A stretch of 64,000 nucleotides of DNA from assembly GCA_945871915.1 (NCBI GenBank), contig CAMBXO010000013.1, positions 1-64,000 of the forward strand, given 5' to 3'. The first letter of the stretch is position 1. Every line of letters starts with the position of its first letter. This DNA comes from Singulisphaera sp. GP187. GTDB taxonomy: Bacteria; Planctomycetota; Phycisphaerae; Phycisphaerales; SM1A02. The notes beneath the pieces are model-generated. The model worked only from the letters and a program-made list of their open reading frames with translations, was not told the DNA's origin and ran no database searches. The position numbers were made by a program, and so were the translations under genes. Positions 18,005 through 27,108 of the stretch are shown piece by piece.

Positions 18005-18984
18005 ACACTGCCGCAGAATTCCCTATCTTGGTCGATCCGGTGGGCGGGCGGCCATTGACTTCCGTGCCTAGGGGACTGTCTGCTGGGAACCATACTTACC
18101 CAGTGATCGATGGTATCCCGCGATTGGTGCCCACTTCAGGAGGTTATGCGGCTGCGTTCGGGGAGCAATGGAACAGATGGCAGCGTACGCAACTGGATTC
18201 ATACGTAGGTCTGCCAATCACTCGGGATCGTCTCACGCGGTGCTTAGGTGCCGAGTTGCTTGGCGAACTTGCGAACCCCAATAAAACGCTTGATGTGTGT
18301 GAGGCAGGCTGCGGCGCCGGACGCTTCACGGAAGTCCTGTTGCAGATGCCCGCAGTTCGCCTCACTTCGGTTGACCTGAGCTCAGCGGTCGAGGCAAGTC
18401 AGCGGAACTGTCCACAAGATGGCCGGTATCGGATCATTCAGTGTGATATCTGTAAGCCGCCCTTCGAGGCAGATGCCTTCGATGCCGTAATCTGCCTTGG
18501 TGCCATCCAACACACGCCGAATCCGGAATCCACCATCGCAAGCCTGTTTTCGCTTGTTCGCCCTGGTGGCTGGCTAGTGATCGATCATTACGCACCAAGT
18601 TTTGCGTATTGGACCAAGGTCACCGCGTTGCTGTTGCGGCCGGTGCTCAAGCGACTTTCCCCAGCCGCACGTATGCAAGTTTGCGAGCTTCTCACATCGC
18701 TGTTCCTGCCACTCCATCGGGCCGTTCGGACTGTCCCGCTGGCTCAGATGGCCCTTTCCAGGCTGTCCCCATTGCTAACGTATTACCACGCTCATCCTGA
18801 ACTTGCCGAACGCCATCAGCGCGAATGGGCTTTGCTTGATACTCACGACAGTCTGACGGACTGGTACAAGCACTTGCGGACTCCCAGCCAGATTCTGGAG
18901 ACGCTTGTCCGCCTTGGCGCCGAGGCCATCGTCGTAGAGCCGGGCGGCAATGGTGTCGAGGCACGATGCCGCAAAACCAAATAA
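18001..18984 (+). CDS. Class I SAM-dependent methyltransferase with Trm112-like N-terminus
   Basis: 327 residues. The N-terminal 45 residues (FPILVDPVGGRPL, then YPVIDGIPRLVP) resemble a Trm112-type segment that has lost its zinc cysteines, an arrangement common in polysaccharide-locus methyltransferases. Motif I is CEAGCGAGRFTEVLL, motif II ends in VDLS, and motif IV is ICLGAIQHTPN. The C-terminal third is helical with some hydrophobic stretches. The substrate is unknown; a sugar or glycolipid intermediate is plausible from context. The start is coupled to asnB copy 2 by ATGA. Confidence 0.8.
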   Translation: MNTAAEFPILVDPVGGRPLTSVPRGLSAGNHTYPVIDGIPRLVPTSGGYAAAFGEQWNRWQRTQLDSYVGLPITRDRLTRCLGAELLGELANPNKTLDVCEAGCGAGRFTEVLLQMPAVRLTSVDLSSAVEASQRNCPQDGRYRIIQCDICKPPFEADAFDAVICLGAIQHTPNPESTIASLFSLVRPGGWLVIDHYAPSFAYWTKVTALLLRPVLKRLSPAARMQVCELLTSLFLPLHRAVRTVPLAQMALSRLSPLLTYYHAHPELAERHQREWALLDTHDSLTDWYKHLRTPSQILETLVRLGAEAIVVEPGGNGVEARCRKTK

Positions 18985-18999
18985 AATGACGCCCTAAAC

Positions 19000-20010
19000 A
19001 TGCGTGTGCTTTGGACAACCAGCGAGAGGCAGATGCCCTTTGCCCCACTTGTGTTCCTTGGTCCTCTTGCGGATTGGCTCCGTGCCGCTGGTGTGGAGGT
19101 CGAAATCTTGCGCACGGGAAGCCTTCGGTCGCCCTGGGCGATTCGAAGAGCGAGCCGCCAGATATCGGCGATGGCGAACAAGTTCGATCTCGTTCATGCA
19201 CAGTACGGCTCTGCTTGCGCTCTTGCGACGATGCTCGCCACGAAAATTCCGCGCCTTTTGACGATTCGGGGGAGTGACTGGAATCTGCTTACCGAATCCT
19301 GGCACTGGCACTGGCTGCACACTCGTCTAGCCAGGATATTCAGCCAGATGGCAATGCAGAGAGCAGATGGTGTGCTTGCGGTGTCGAATCGGATCGTCTG
19401 TGAGTTGCAGTCCCTGCATCCTGAGCTTCCGATTCACTACCTGCCGACGCCTGTGGACTTTGCCAAGTTTCGTCCTGCAACTTCGAAGGAGCGGAGTGCC
19501 CGATCGGCCCTTGCCACGGGAGTCAATCCTGCGAGTTGTTGGGTGCTGTTCAACACACTCAATCTGTGGAATCCGGTGAAACGCTATCGACTTGCCCGAG
19601 ATGCTATTGCAGTTGCGCGCTCTAGGAGGGGACTCTCGATTGAATTGATCCTTGCATCGAGTATTCCGAATGAGCGCATTCCAATGCTGACACGCTCTTG
19701 CGATGTGATCCTCTCGACCTCCGAAAATGAAGGCTGGCCCAACTGCATCAAGGAAGCACTCGCCAGCGGCATACCATTCATTGCTACGGATACGAGCGAC
19801 CTCCGGGAAATCGCCGAAGTGGACTCTCGCTGTCAGGTTGTAGCGGCTGATGCACAAGCCATCGCCGATGCACTAGCCACCTTTATAGAGGTGCGCAACT
19901 CCGGCGAATTGGAGAGTCTTCGTGATCATGTAAGGCACATGCAGTTACCAGCAATCGGCAAGAAAATTATCACAATCTACGAGGACACCCTTCGAAAGGC
20001 AGGTGCCTGA
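19000..20010 (+). CDS. Family 4 glycosyltransferase
   Basis: 336 residues. The N-terminal Rossmann domain starts MRVLWTTSERQMPF and carries LVHAQYGS at the end of an early strand. The donor-binding half contains STSENEGWPNCIKEALASGI, an E-x7-E motif typical of GT4. ATG 19000 follows the methyltransferase stop by 15 bases. The next open frame, an asnB remnant, begins with GTG immediately after its stop at 20010. It is shorter than most GT4 enzymes but both domains are present. Confidence 0.88.
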   Translation: MRVLWTTSERQMPFAPLVFLGPLADWLRAAGVEVEILRTGSLRSPWAIRRASRQISAMANKFDLVHAQYGSACALATMLATKIPRLLTIRGSDWNLLTESWHWHWLHTRLARIFSQMAMQRADGVLAVSNRIVCELQSLHPELPIHYLPTPVDFAKFRPATSKERSARSALATGVNPASCWVLFNTLNLWNPVKRYRLARDAIAVARSRRGLSIELILASSIPNERIPMLTRSCDVILSTSENEGWPNCIKEALASGIPFIATDTSDLREIAEVDSRCQVVAADAQAIADALATFIEVRNSGELESLRDHVRHMQLPAIGKKIITIYEDTLRKAGA

Positions 20011-20484
20011 GTGTGCGGGATTTCAGTCGTTGGCGACCGTTCGCTAGAGCGCGTTGCGGAAAGTCTGGAGCAATTGCTGGCAATTCAAAGCCACCGAGGT
20101 CCGGATGAGATTTGGCAAGTGATCCACGAGTGCGCGCACGGTAGATGGGTAGGCATGGGCCACAATCAACTCGCCATTCTTGATCTGACCGAATCGGGAG
20201 CCCAACCGATTGTGTCGTATAATGGGCGGCAGCCTGCCCGAAATCTGCGGTTGAGCGATCGCAATCTAAGCCCAAGACGGCGCGAAAACCTCGACTCGGC
20301 TTGCGCTGCTGAGAGGCACTTTACATTGAACAGACTTACAAGGACTTTTCAGGGGCCCCAACGTCATGAGTTGCCCGGCTCGTGTTACACCCCCGCCAAG
20401 ACTAAGGCGATGGATCAGCGCGCTCTTACTGTGCCTTTGGTTAAGGTCGCATCGATAAACTTGCTGCTGGAGGCATGCCGATGA
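20011..20484 (+). pseudogene. Truncated third asparagine-synthetase-like gene
   Basis: The frame opens with GTG giving (V)CGISVVGD, the normal N-terminus of a class II amidotransferase with Cys2, and goes on with SHRGPDE and GMGHNQLAILDLTESGAQP. An asparagine synthetase should then show about ten residues before a YNGE-IYN block. Here QP runs straight into IVSYNGR and similarity ends near base 20235. The rest, to TGA 20482-20484, has no family resemblance and a different composition. The synthetase domain, around 500 residues, is absent. The stop still overlaps the next start as ATGA at 20481-20484, so translation of the remnant could still couple to the downstream membrane protein. A small functional protein is possible but not suggested by its motifs. 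Confidence 0.75.
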
Positions 20485-22226
20485 CTGAATCACTTTCGAA
20501 ATGGCGGCGGTATTTGCCGCATACACTTTCCCTGAGCTTGATTCTGCTCCTTTGGCTCACAGCGTGGTCGGCGTTTTACGCCGGAGGCAAGGGGAGAAGC
20601 TGGTGGTGGTCTGCGGGAAACGACGCATGTCAGGCGTTTGCAGCACAGTCGGTATCCATGCGGCTTGGAGCACCGATCCAAAACGTCGTCTGGCCCGGGG
20701 CAACGCTTGCGACGCCCTATCTATACGCGACTGCATTGAGTGCAGACCCTGGTCCACCTCCGCTCTCGGTGACTTCGACGGAAGCGATCCTTAACAGAGC
20801 GGTCCAGTTCCACTGGGCCCAGGCAGGGGTGTACGGCTTGGCGCTCCTCGTCTTGGTCTATGCCCTAACAGTCCGATGGAGCCGCTCGCCGACTATTGGC
20901 TTCCTTGCAAGCGGGCTGATAGCCAGCAACAACTGGTTTCTTTGGGGACTCTTCCATGTTCGGGCAGAAATCCCGAGCCTTGTCTTTGCGCTTGCGGCGT
21001 GCTGGTGGGCCGTTGCTAATCGGCCGAAGGCGTGGCCGATCGCGCGACCTGCTGTATTTGGGGCGCTCATGGCCCTTGCGGTACTTTCGAAGATTCAGAT
21101 TGTGCCCGTGCTGCCGCTCTGCTTGTATGTGTTTATCACAACACTTAGAGACTTGCCCAGAACCTCCAAAGCGAAGCGGCAGTGGGCCGCTGTGTTGGTC
21201 TCAAGTGTGCTCTGCTTGCTGGGAATCCTCTGCATGATTCGGACCGAGGCAATCAACCTTCGCAACTATGGGCTGGGAGGACTTCCCTCCAACTTTTCGA
21301 ACGCCGTTGCCGTGATCTCATTTGGGGCTGTCATTACGGGAGTGTTCCTCGCTAGATCGCCCATGCGGCGCATCTCAGCCATCGCATCACAGTCAGTCCT
21401 CATGGGAGGCGGAGCCGTGCTAGGGCTTTCGGCAATACTGATCCCGATTCTCCTGCATGGCGGGGTCTCCGTAGCTGTTCAGTCGGCAAACCGAATCGTC
21501 TTCGGAACCCTAGCTTATGCTCGATACGGGCAACAACTGCCGTCCGCGGGCGGATGGGGGTTCAAGTCAGCCGTCGTGGATCGGGTGACCTCTTTTGTCG
21601 AATTCCAGAATTCGTCGGGACTGATTTCTGGGAGTCTTGTCATCTGGACAGGCGTGCTGATCGTGCTTTGTGCCGCGCTGTCGGCGGCCGCAATGTGGAT
21701 GTGGCCAAGCCGATCGGCTGTCCCCGCAACCACGAGCGTTCCAAGACCAAATGAAACCTCGCAATGGAATCTCCCCGCGCTTCTGTTCATCACGGCGATT
21801 CTTTGTGACGTCGCAACAACTCACCGGACGGTGACCACGACGTCCTATACCTTCTATCACATCTACTCTCAGATCTTCTATGTGCTGGCCGCCTCGACCG
21901 CCGTTGGGAACTTGATCTCGCTGTTTCCGCACACGATTCGCACGTCAGCGCCCATCAAAGCTTGCGGCTCGGTGATTCCCCTGCTCGCAACTGCATGGCT
22001 TTTGAGCACGATCCTCTCCGGCGAGCGAGTGCGGCTTTGGACGAAAGAAGAGGGCACGGCCGAAGCCTATCTGCAGGACAAGGGAAGTTCGACCGCTGTC
22101 ATTTTGAGCGTTTCGCCAGATTTTGGATCGCGCACAGGCCAGACATTCGAATCCATTCGAGACCACGTGCTTGAACGCGACAAGGCTCGGCAAAGGGCCG
22201 CAAAGGCCAAGACTCAACCGAAGTGA
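20481..22226 (+). CDS. Polytopic membrane protein, putative GT-C-type or polysaccharide assembly protein
   Basis: 581 residues from ATG 20481, chosen over ATG 20475 because TGGAGG at 20468-20473 is seven bases from the former and one from the latter. About 11-13 membrane spans; the first exposed loop carries SAGNDACQAFAAQS with an acidic residue placed as in GT-C enzymes. Residues 520-581 form a soluble basic tail ending in KAKTQPK. It is not an obvious paralogue of the 5668/11375 pair, although its size and topology are similar. No characterised family recognised. It is followed by a 153-base gap (22227-22379) in which I see no gene and no convincing promoter. Confidence 0.6.
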   Translation: MTESLSKWRRYLPHTLSLSLILLLWLTAWSAFYAGGKGRSWWWSAGNDACQAFAAQSVSMRLGAPIQNVVWPGATLATPYLYATALSADPGPPPLSVTSTEAILNRAVQFHWAQAGVYGLALLVLVYALTVRWSRSPTIGFLASGLIASNNWFLWGLFHVRAEIPSLVFALAACWWAVANRPKAWPIARPAVFGALMALAVLSKIQIVPVLPLCLYVFITTLRDLPRTSKAKRQWAAVLVSSVLCLLGILCMIRTEAINLRNYGLGGLPSNFSNAVAVISFGAVITGVFLARSPMRRISAIASQSVLMGGGAVLGLSAILIPILLHGGVSVAVQSANRIVFGTLAYARYGQQLPSAGGWGFKSAVVDRVTSFVEFQNSSGLISGSLVIWTGVLIVLCAALSAAAMWMWPSRSAVPATTSVPRPNETSQWNLPALLFITAILCDVATTHRTVTTTSYTFYHIYSQIFYVLAASTAVGNLISLFPHTIRTSAPIKACGSVIPLLATAWLLSTILSGERVRLWTKEEGTAEAYLQDKGSSTAVILSVSPDFGSRTGQTFESIRDHVLERDKARQRAAKAKTQPK

Positions 22227-22379
22227 CCTCTTCGTGCCCATTCAAGCCACTACTACTAGGGACCTCGTATGATTGCGACTGGTCGAATGCAGCGTTTCGG
22301 GTACTGAAGCGATCCAAGTAGCCGTCACGGAGCCAACTACCGAACATGACTACGGTTATCCGCCCATCCCGCAACTCCT

Positions 22380-23660
22380 ATGCGCATCTGGCTCGTCCAA
22401 CCTAGCGAACAACTACCCACCAGTACCGACGTCCGAAAGCTCCGCACGCGGATTCTTGCCGAGGAACTCGCGTCTCGGGGACATGAGGTTGTCTGGTGGG
22501 CAAGTTGTTTCAACCACTTGCGAAAGACCTGGTACTTCGACAAAGACACCACGTTTTCCCCGATTCGAGGCGTCACGATTCATGCGCTGAAGGGTCTTGG
22601 ATACCGAAGAAATGTGACGCTTTGGCGTTGGTTCGACCACCGGATGCTGAACCGCAAGTTCCAACACATGGCGAAGAGCGCGCCGAAGCCCGATATCGTG
22701 ATCACATCGCTTCCACCGCACGACTTGGCTGCGTCGGCAGTGGCGCATGCGAAAAGTTGCGGGGCAACCTCGATCGTCGATATTCGTGACAAGTGGCCCG
22801 ACAATCTGGTGGATGTCCTTCCGAAGCCACTGCAACTCCTCGCCAGGGGCGCGCTTTGTTGCGACTTTGCTGCGAGGAATCGTGCATTGCAGGGCGCGGA
22901 CGTTCTCCTCTCGATGACCGAGCCGCTGATTGAATGGGGGCTCGCTAGAGCGCGCCGAGCCCGAGGGCCGGCCGACCGAGTGTTCTACTTGGGGGCATAC
23001 CGTGAGCAATCCGTTGCCGCGCCCGCCCATGTAGAGCAACTCGTCCGCGAGAAACTCTGCGGTCGGTTTGTGGTGACTTTCATCGGTACTTTCTCCACCT
23101 ATCACAACCCCGAAGCAATGATCGATGCCGCCCGACTGCTCCGGCACCGTTCGGATATTGCATTCGTCCTTGTCGGCGAAGGTGACCTCGGCAATGACAT
23201 TCGTCGCCGTGCAGCGGACTTGCCAAATATCGCCTTCACAGGCTGGCTTGAGTCGCCGGCCATTGCATTCATGTTGCAGCACAGCCACTTGGGCCTTTGT
23301 ACGTCAGGCAAACAGTCCGAACGAAACTTCCTTCCGAACAAAGTCTTTGCCTATCTTGCTGAAGGCGTGCCCATTGGTTCGGTATTCGATGGTGAATTGC
23401 GGGAGCTCATCGAACGGGAGGGCGTCGGTTTCAACTTCAACATTCCAACCGACCTTGCCTCATCGATTGAACTGTTGGCTTCCAAGCCTGCCAAACAAGC
23501 CGGCATGGCCAAGGCTGCGCGCGCCTTCTTTGATACACACTGCGAAGCTGGGGAGATCTATAAGCGATATGCGGATCTGGTCGAGCGATTGGTTCAGGAT
23601 AAATCGTTGAAGGACGCCAAGCCTCTATCATTGACTCCACATGGCGATCCAGTCTCCTAG
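22380..23660 (+). CDS. Family 4 glycosyltransferase (WbuB/FnlA-locus style)
   Basis: 426 residues. MRIWLVQPSEQLPTS and the RTRILAEELASRGHEVVWWAS segment (positions about 20-42) resemble the WbuB-type GT4 glycosyltransferases, with DIRDKWPDN and FIGTFSTYHNPE downstream; the latter opens the donor-binding domain. An FLPNKVFAYLAEGVP stretch replaces the classical E-x7-E with the NK-x-x-EY/AYLA variant seen in the WbuB group. It probably adds a sugar to the lipid-linked unit. ATG 22380 is the first gene after a 153-base gap, so a new transcript may begin here. It overlaps the FkbM gene by 20 bases. Confidence 0.85.
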   Translation: MRIWLVQPSEQLPTSTDVRKLRTRILAEELASRGHEVVWWASCFNHLRKTWYFDKDTTFSPIRGVTIHALKGLGYRRNVTLWRWFDHRMLNRKFQHMAKSAPKPDIVITSLPPHDLAASAVAHAKSCGATSIVDIRDKWPDNLVDVLPKPLQLLARGALCCDFAARNRALQGADVLLSMTEPLIEWGLARARRARGPADRVFYLGAYREQSVAAPAHVEQLVREKLCGRFVVTFIGTFSTYHNPEAMIDAARLLRHRSDIAFVLVGEGDLGNDIRRRAADLPNIAFTGWLESPAIAFMLQHSHLGLCTSGKQSERNFLPNKVFAYLAEGVPIGSVFDGELRELIEREGVGFNFNIPTDLASSIELLASKPAKQAGMAKAARAFFDTHCEAGEIYKRYADLVERLVQDKSLKDAKPLSLTPHGDPVS

Positions 23661-24711
23661 TGCGGAAGCCTCCACATTCCTCTTTGGTGCCGGTGGTGCC
23701 GCGTCTTGGGTCCTCAATGGCTTTCAGCGGGAAGGAATTTCTGTCGCCGGCTTCATTGATGATGCGGCTGAGCGAATACGTACCGTCGGCAGCGTTCTGG
23801 TGTACGCCCCAGATGATGCACGGATATCCCGCTCCGACCGCGACACCGCAACCGTTGTGTGTGCGGTCATGAATCCAGCTGTCGACGAGGATGCTATTCA
23901 GCGCCGCTTGCGGGAGCTCGGTTGGCGAAATGTTCAGACGCTTGGAACATACGGGCGCATGGAGTTGCGCAAGACCGGACGACGATGCAGCATGCTTGAC
24001 GGAGGATCGCTCGAGCATCACTCGGGCGAGTTGAAGCACGCCAGATCGTTGCTCTGCGATGCTCACAGCCAAGCGGTGTTCGATGCATTCGTCGCGTTTT
24101 GCCGCGAACTCGACGACACAGGATTCCCGCCGATCTCGCCGAATCCCTACTTCCCTTCAGACTTGCCGCGGTGGTGCGAGCGCCTTCGTCTAATCGATTG
24201 CGGTGCCTTCGATGGGGACAGCGTGCGAGCGGCTCAGTCACACGGTTACACCATCGAGGCCAGCATTTCGTTCGAGCCGGACCCTGCCAACTTCAATCGC
24301 CTTGCCACGAATATCGTCTCAATCGCTGGGGCCATGGCCTGGCCCTGCGGCGTCTCTGACCAGACACGCATGTTGCGCTTCGCAGCCCAAGGGGATACTG
24401 GCAGTTCCGTGAGTGCGACGGGTGATGTGCATGTGCAATGCGTTACCCTCGATGACACCATCCCCCATTTCGCTCCGAATCTGATCAAGCTTGACATCGA
24501 GGGGTCGGAGGAGTCCGCACTGCGTGGTGCCGAGCGTTTGATCCGAAGCCATCGGCCAGGGATTGCAGTCTCGGTTTATCACCTCCCTACCGACATTTGG
24601 AGAATTCCCTTGTACCTGTCGGAGATTTTGGGGGCCGATACCAAGTTCTTCCTGCGCCGGCACAGCCGAACGATCGCTGACACGGTGCTGTATGTGTTTC
24701 CGCAACAATGA
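23641..24711 (+). CDS. FkbM-family methyltransferase
   Basis: 356 residues. The first 110 residues form a Rossmann-like segment (FLFGAGGAASWVLNGF, then VAGFIDDAAERI) as found N-terminal to some FkbM enzymes and in sugar O-acyltransferase PglD-type domains. The FkbM methyltransferase domain covers about residues 180-350: LIDCGAFDGDSVRAA (motif I), SFEPDPANFNRL (motif II), and the family signature LIKLDIEGSEESALRGA. FkbM proteins O-methylate sugars or polyketides. It overlaps the preceding glycosyltransferase gene by 20 bases and is followed by the sugar transferase at 24721. Confidence 0.88.
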   Translation: MAIQSPSAEASTFLFGAGGAASWVLNGFQREGISVAGFIDDAAERIRTVGSVLVYAPDDARISRSDRDTATVVCAVMNPAVDEDAIQRRLRELGWRNVQTLGTYGRMELRKTGRRCSMLDGGSLEHHSGELKHARSLLCDAHSQAVFDAFVAFCRELDDTGFPPISPNPYFPSDLPRWCERLRLIDCGAFDGDSVRAAQSHGYTIEASISFEPDPANFNRLATNIVSIAGAMAWPCGVSDQTRMLRFAAQGDTGSSVSATGDVHVQCVTLDDTIPHFAPNLIKLDIEGSEESALRGAERLIRSHRPGIAVSVYHLPTDIWRIPLYLSEILGADTKFFLRRHSRTIADTVLYVFPQQ

Positions 24712-24720
24712 GGCAGGCTC

Positions 24721-25329
24721 TTGAGGGACTTTGCGAAACGCTGCTTTGATGTTGTTGGTTCAGGACTCGGTCTCGTAGTCCTTTCGCCAGTGCTGGCTTT
24801 AATCGCCATCGCGGTGCGATTGAGTTCGCCGGGTCCCGTGCTGTTCCGGCAGCCCCGCGTTGGTCTGAATGGACGCCACTTCAATGTCTTGAAGTTTCGA
24901 ACGATGGTCGCAGGTGCAGAGGCACTCGGTCGTGAGACGCTTGGTACCCATGACCCCCGAATTACGAAAATCGGAAGCCTGCTGCGCCGCACGAAGACTG
25001 ATGAAGTCCCGCAGTTGGTTAACGTGATTCGGGGTGAGATGAGTCTGGTTGGTCCGCGGCCAGAGATTCCTCACTATGCAGACCGGTACGCTGGCGAGGA
25101 TAGGATCGTGCTCTCGATACGTCCTGGCATAACTGACCCGAGTTCTTTGGAACTCGCGGACTTGGACTCAATCATGGCTTCTCGGGGGGATGAACCACCG
25201 GCCGACTTCTACAGACGAGTCGTGCAGCCTCGCAAGCTCGCCTTGCAGAAGGCGTATGTTCGCGACCACTCACTCGGTGGAGATATCGTGGTGATTGCAA
25301 GGACGCTTCTGAGGATTTTGTACAGATGA
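24721..25329 (+). CDS. Initiating sugar-1-phosphate transferase, PglC-like (bacterial sugar transferase family)
   Basis: 202 residues, the size of the minimal monotopic phosphoglycosyl transferases (PglC, about 200 residues). One N-terminal re-entrant hydrophobic segment (residues 8-30), then the core: GPVLFRQPRVG, FNVLKFRTM, TKIGSLLRRTKTDEVPQLVN with the catalytic Asp-Glu pair, and GEMSLVGPRPE. It transfers a sugar 1-phosphate from a UDP-sugar to undecaprenyl phosphate and thereby starts a glycan chain. TTG 24721 has GAGG at 24710-24713, seven bases upstream. Its stop overlaps the next gene as ATGA. A second, unrelated initiator of the WecA type lies at 62198. Confidence 0.92.
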   Translation: MRDFAKRCFDVVGSGLGLVVLSPVLALIAIAVRLSSPGPVLFRQPRVGLNGRHFNVLKFRTMVAGAEALGRETLGTHDPRITKIGSLLRRTKTDEVPQLVNVIRGEMSLVGPRPEIPHYADRYAGEDRIVLSIRPGITDPSSLELADLDSIMASRGDEPPADFYRRVVQPRKLALQKAYVRDHSLGGDIVVIARTLLRILYR

Positions 25330-26318
25330 ACACCGCAGTTGGTTCGACATTCCGTGTCCCGGGCATTCCGATTGATGCCACGCGCCTTGGGTTGGGTGGT
25401 GCACCAACGGGCGGGCACGGATGGGGCCCCCGCGATGATCAAGCAGCAACGGAAGCAATCATCGAGGCGATTGATGCCGGCATTACGTTCTTCGACACAG
25501 CAGATGTGTACGGACTCGGGCTTGGCGAGGAGATTTTTGGAAGAGTGATGTCGCTACGGCCGGCCAACAGATCCTCCTCGGTGATTTGCACTAAGGGTGG
25601 TGTCGCATGGGATGCAGCTGGCCGGACACGGCGAGACAGCACGCCGACCTACTTACGAACCGCTCTCGAGGCCAGCCTGCGTCGGCTTCAGACCGACTGC
25701 ATCGATCTGTACTACCTGCACTGGGTAGATGGCACGACACCAATCGAGGCATCAGTAGATGCTCTGACAAGGTTTCGTACCGAGGGAAAGGTGCAGGCAA
25801 TCGGAATTTGCAATGTCCGCCCTCAGGAGTTGCTTGCTCTGGACTGGGCACGGCTCGCGGCAGTGCAAGTAAAGGGCAACTTGCTTGAGCCCGCCGATCT
25901 GCTTCAAACTTCAGTCGCCGCCAAGGCGATCGGCGCAGCCGTCGTTTGCTCAAGCGCTCTTGCAGATGGCTTGCTCAGTGGCGCGATCACCAGGGATCGC
26001 GGGTTCGGCCCCGATGACCACCGCTCGCGTTACCCGTTGTTCCAGCCCGGAACCTTTGAAGTCGCACTCCAGCATGTTGGGGACCTCGCGCGCGTGGCGA
26101 GGCAAATCGGCAAGGCCCCGGCATCGGTGGCAATCAGATGGCTGCTGCAGTCTGGGCTGGCCGATGCAGCTCTAGCTGGCACAACATCCGCACGTCACAT
26201 CCGAGAGAACATAGATTGTCTTCGCTTTGAATTGACCGCCGAGCACATGGCTGAACTTGCCACTCTAGTTCCAATGGATTCGGTGCTGGCCCTTCAGAAA
26301 TGGATCAGGCAAGGTTGA
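25326..26318 (+). CDS. Aldo/keto reductase
   Basis: 330 residues in the AKR (beta/alpha)8 pattern: FFDTADVYGLGLGEEIFG carries the catalytic Asp and Tyr, VICTKGGVAWD the Lys, and DLYYLHWVD the His. The C-terminal segment with IRENIDCLRFELTAEHMAEL is standard. It likely reduces a keto-sugar intermediate with NADPH, given its location between the initiating transferase and sugar-modifying genes; the substrate is not readable from sequence. ATG 25326 overlaps the transferase stop (ATGA). A 55-base gap follows. Confidence 0.88.
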   Translation: MNTAVGSTFRVPGIPIDATRLGLGGAPTGGHGWGPRDDQAATEAIIEAIDAGITFFDTADVYGLGLGEEIFGRVMSLRPANRSSSVICTKGGVAWDAAGRTRRDSTPTYLRTALEASLRRLQTDCIDLYYLHWVDGTTPIEASVDALTRFRTEGKVQAIGICNVRPQELLALDWARLAAVQVKGNLLEPADLLQTSVAAKAIGAAVVCSSALADGLLSGAITRDRGFGPDDHRSRYPLFQPGTFEVALQHVGDLARVARQIGKAPASVAIRWLLQSGLADAALAGTTSARHIRENIDCLRFELTAEHMAELATLVPMDSVLALQKWIRQG

Positions 26319-26373
26319 GCCCAGAAAGTGATCGCAAAGATCAGTGTAGTCTTCGGCCAAGGGATCGCCTGCA

Positions 26374-27108
26374 ATGAAGACGTTCAAGACCGCACAAGAA
26401 GCCGCCACGGGGCCAGCCATCGCGAGCATCTTTGAGCGAAGCACGGATTCAACTGAACACAAGCTCGAAACTTTCCCCCGGTATGTACGCCGGCAGCAAT
26501 TGAAACGGTTCCTTGCGATGTATGAGCTCTATAAGCGCGTGCTACCGGTCAAGGGGAGCATCGTCGAGTGCGGCGTGTTCCGAGGATTCGGGTTCATGTC
26601 ATGGGTCAAATTGAGTGCCATTTTGGAGCCTGAGAATCTGACGCGACGGGTCTATGGGTTTGACACCTTTGATGGCTTTCCGACGCTTTCAGATGTTGAC
26701 CAGAGTCAGCACACCGGTACGCAAGTCGGCGACCTGCGCGCCAACTCGCACGACGAGCTGGTCGCGCTCCTCGAACTGCATGATCGAGATCGTTTCCTAG
26801 GTCACATTCCTAAAGCGCACTTGATCAAGGGCGACATCTGCAACTCTGCGCCAGCATTCGTGAAGGAGCACCCGCATCTTGTGGTGAGCCTGCTCTTTCT
26901 TGACGCTGATCTCTACGAACCAACAAAGGCTGCGCTGCGCGCGTTCGTTCCCCGCATGCCGCGTGGCGCCGTGATTGCTTTCGACGAACTGGACAACCCA
27001 CAATGGCCAGGCGAAACGATAGCCGTCCTTGAGGAGATCGGGCTGAACAAGCTGCGCCTCGAGCGATTCGAGTGGGATCCATATATCTCCTTCGCACATA
27101 TTGAGTGA
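26374..27108 (+). CDS. TylF/MycF-type macrocin O-methyltransferase-like enzyme
   Basis: 244 residues. VECGVFRGFGFMSW (motif I), YGFDTFDGFPTLSDVDQ, and LLFLDADLYEPTKAAL with a DELDNPQWPGET segment are characteristic of the TylF/MycF/NovP sugar O-methyltransferase family; the paired aspartates around DADLYEP and DE are the likely metal ligands and catalytic acids. This group methylates hydroxyls of deoxysugars, so an O-methylated sugar in the glycan is a reasonable inference. The stop overlaps the next start by GTGA at 27105-27108. Confidence 0.85.
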   Translation: MKTFKTAQEAATGPAIASIFERSTDSTEHKLETFPRYVRRQQLKRFLAMYELYKRVLPVKGSIVECGVFRGFGFMSWVKLSAILEPENLTRRVYGFDTFDGFPTLSDVDQSQHTGTQVGDLRANSHDELVALLELHDRDRFLGHIPKAHLIKGDICNSAPAFVKEHPHLVVSLLFLDADLYEPTKAALRAFVPRMPRGAVIAFDELDNPQWPGETIAVLEEIGLNKLRLERFEWDPYISFAHIE

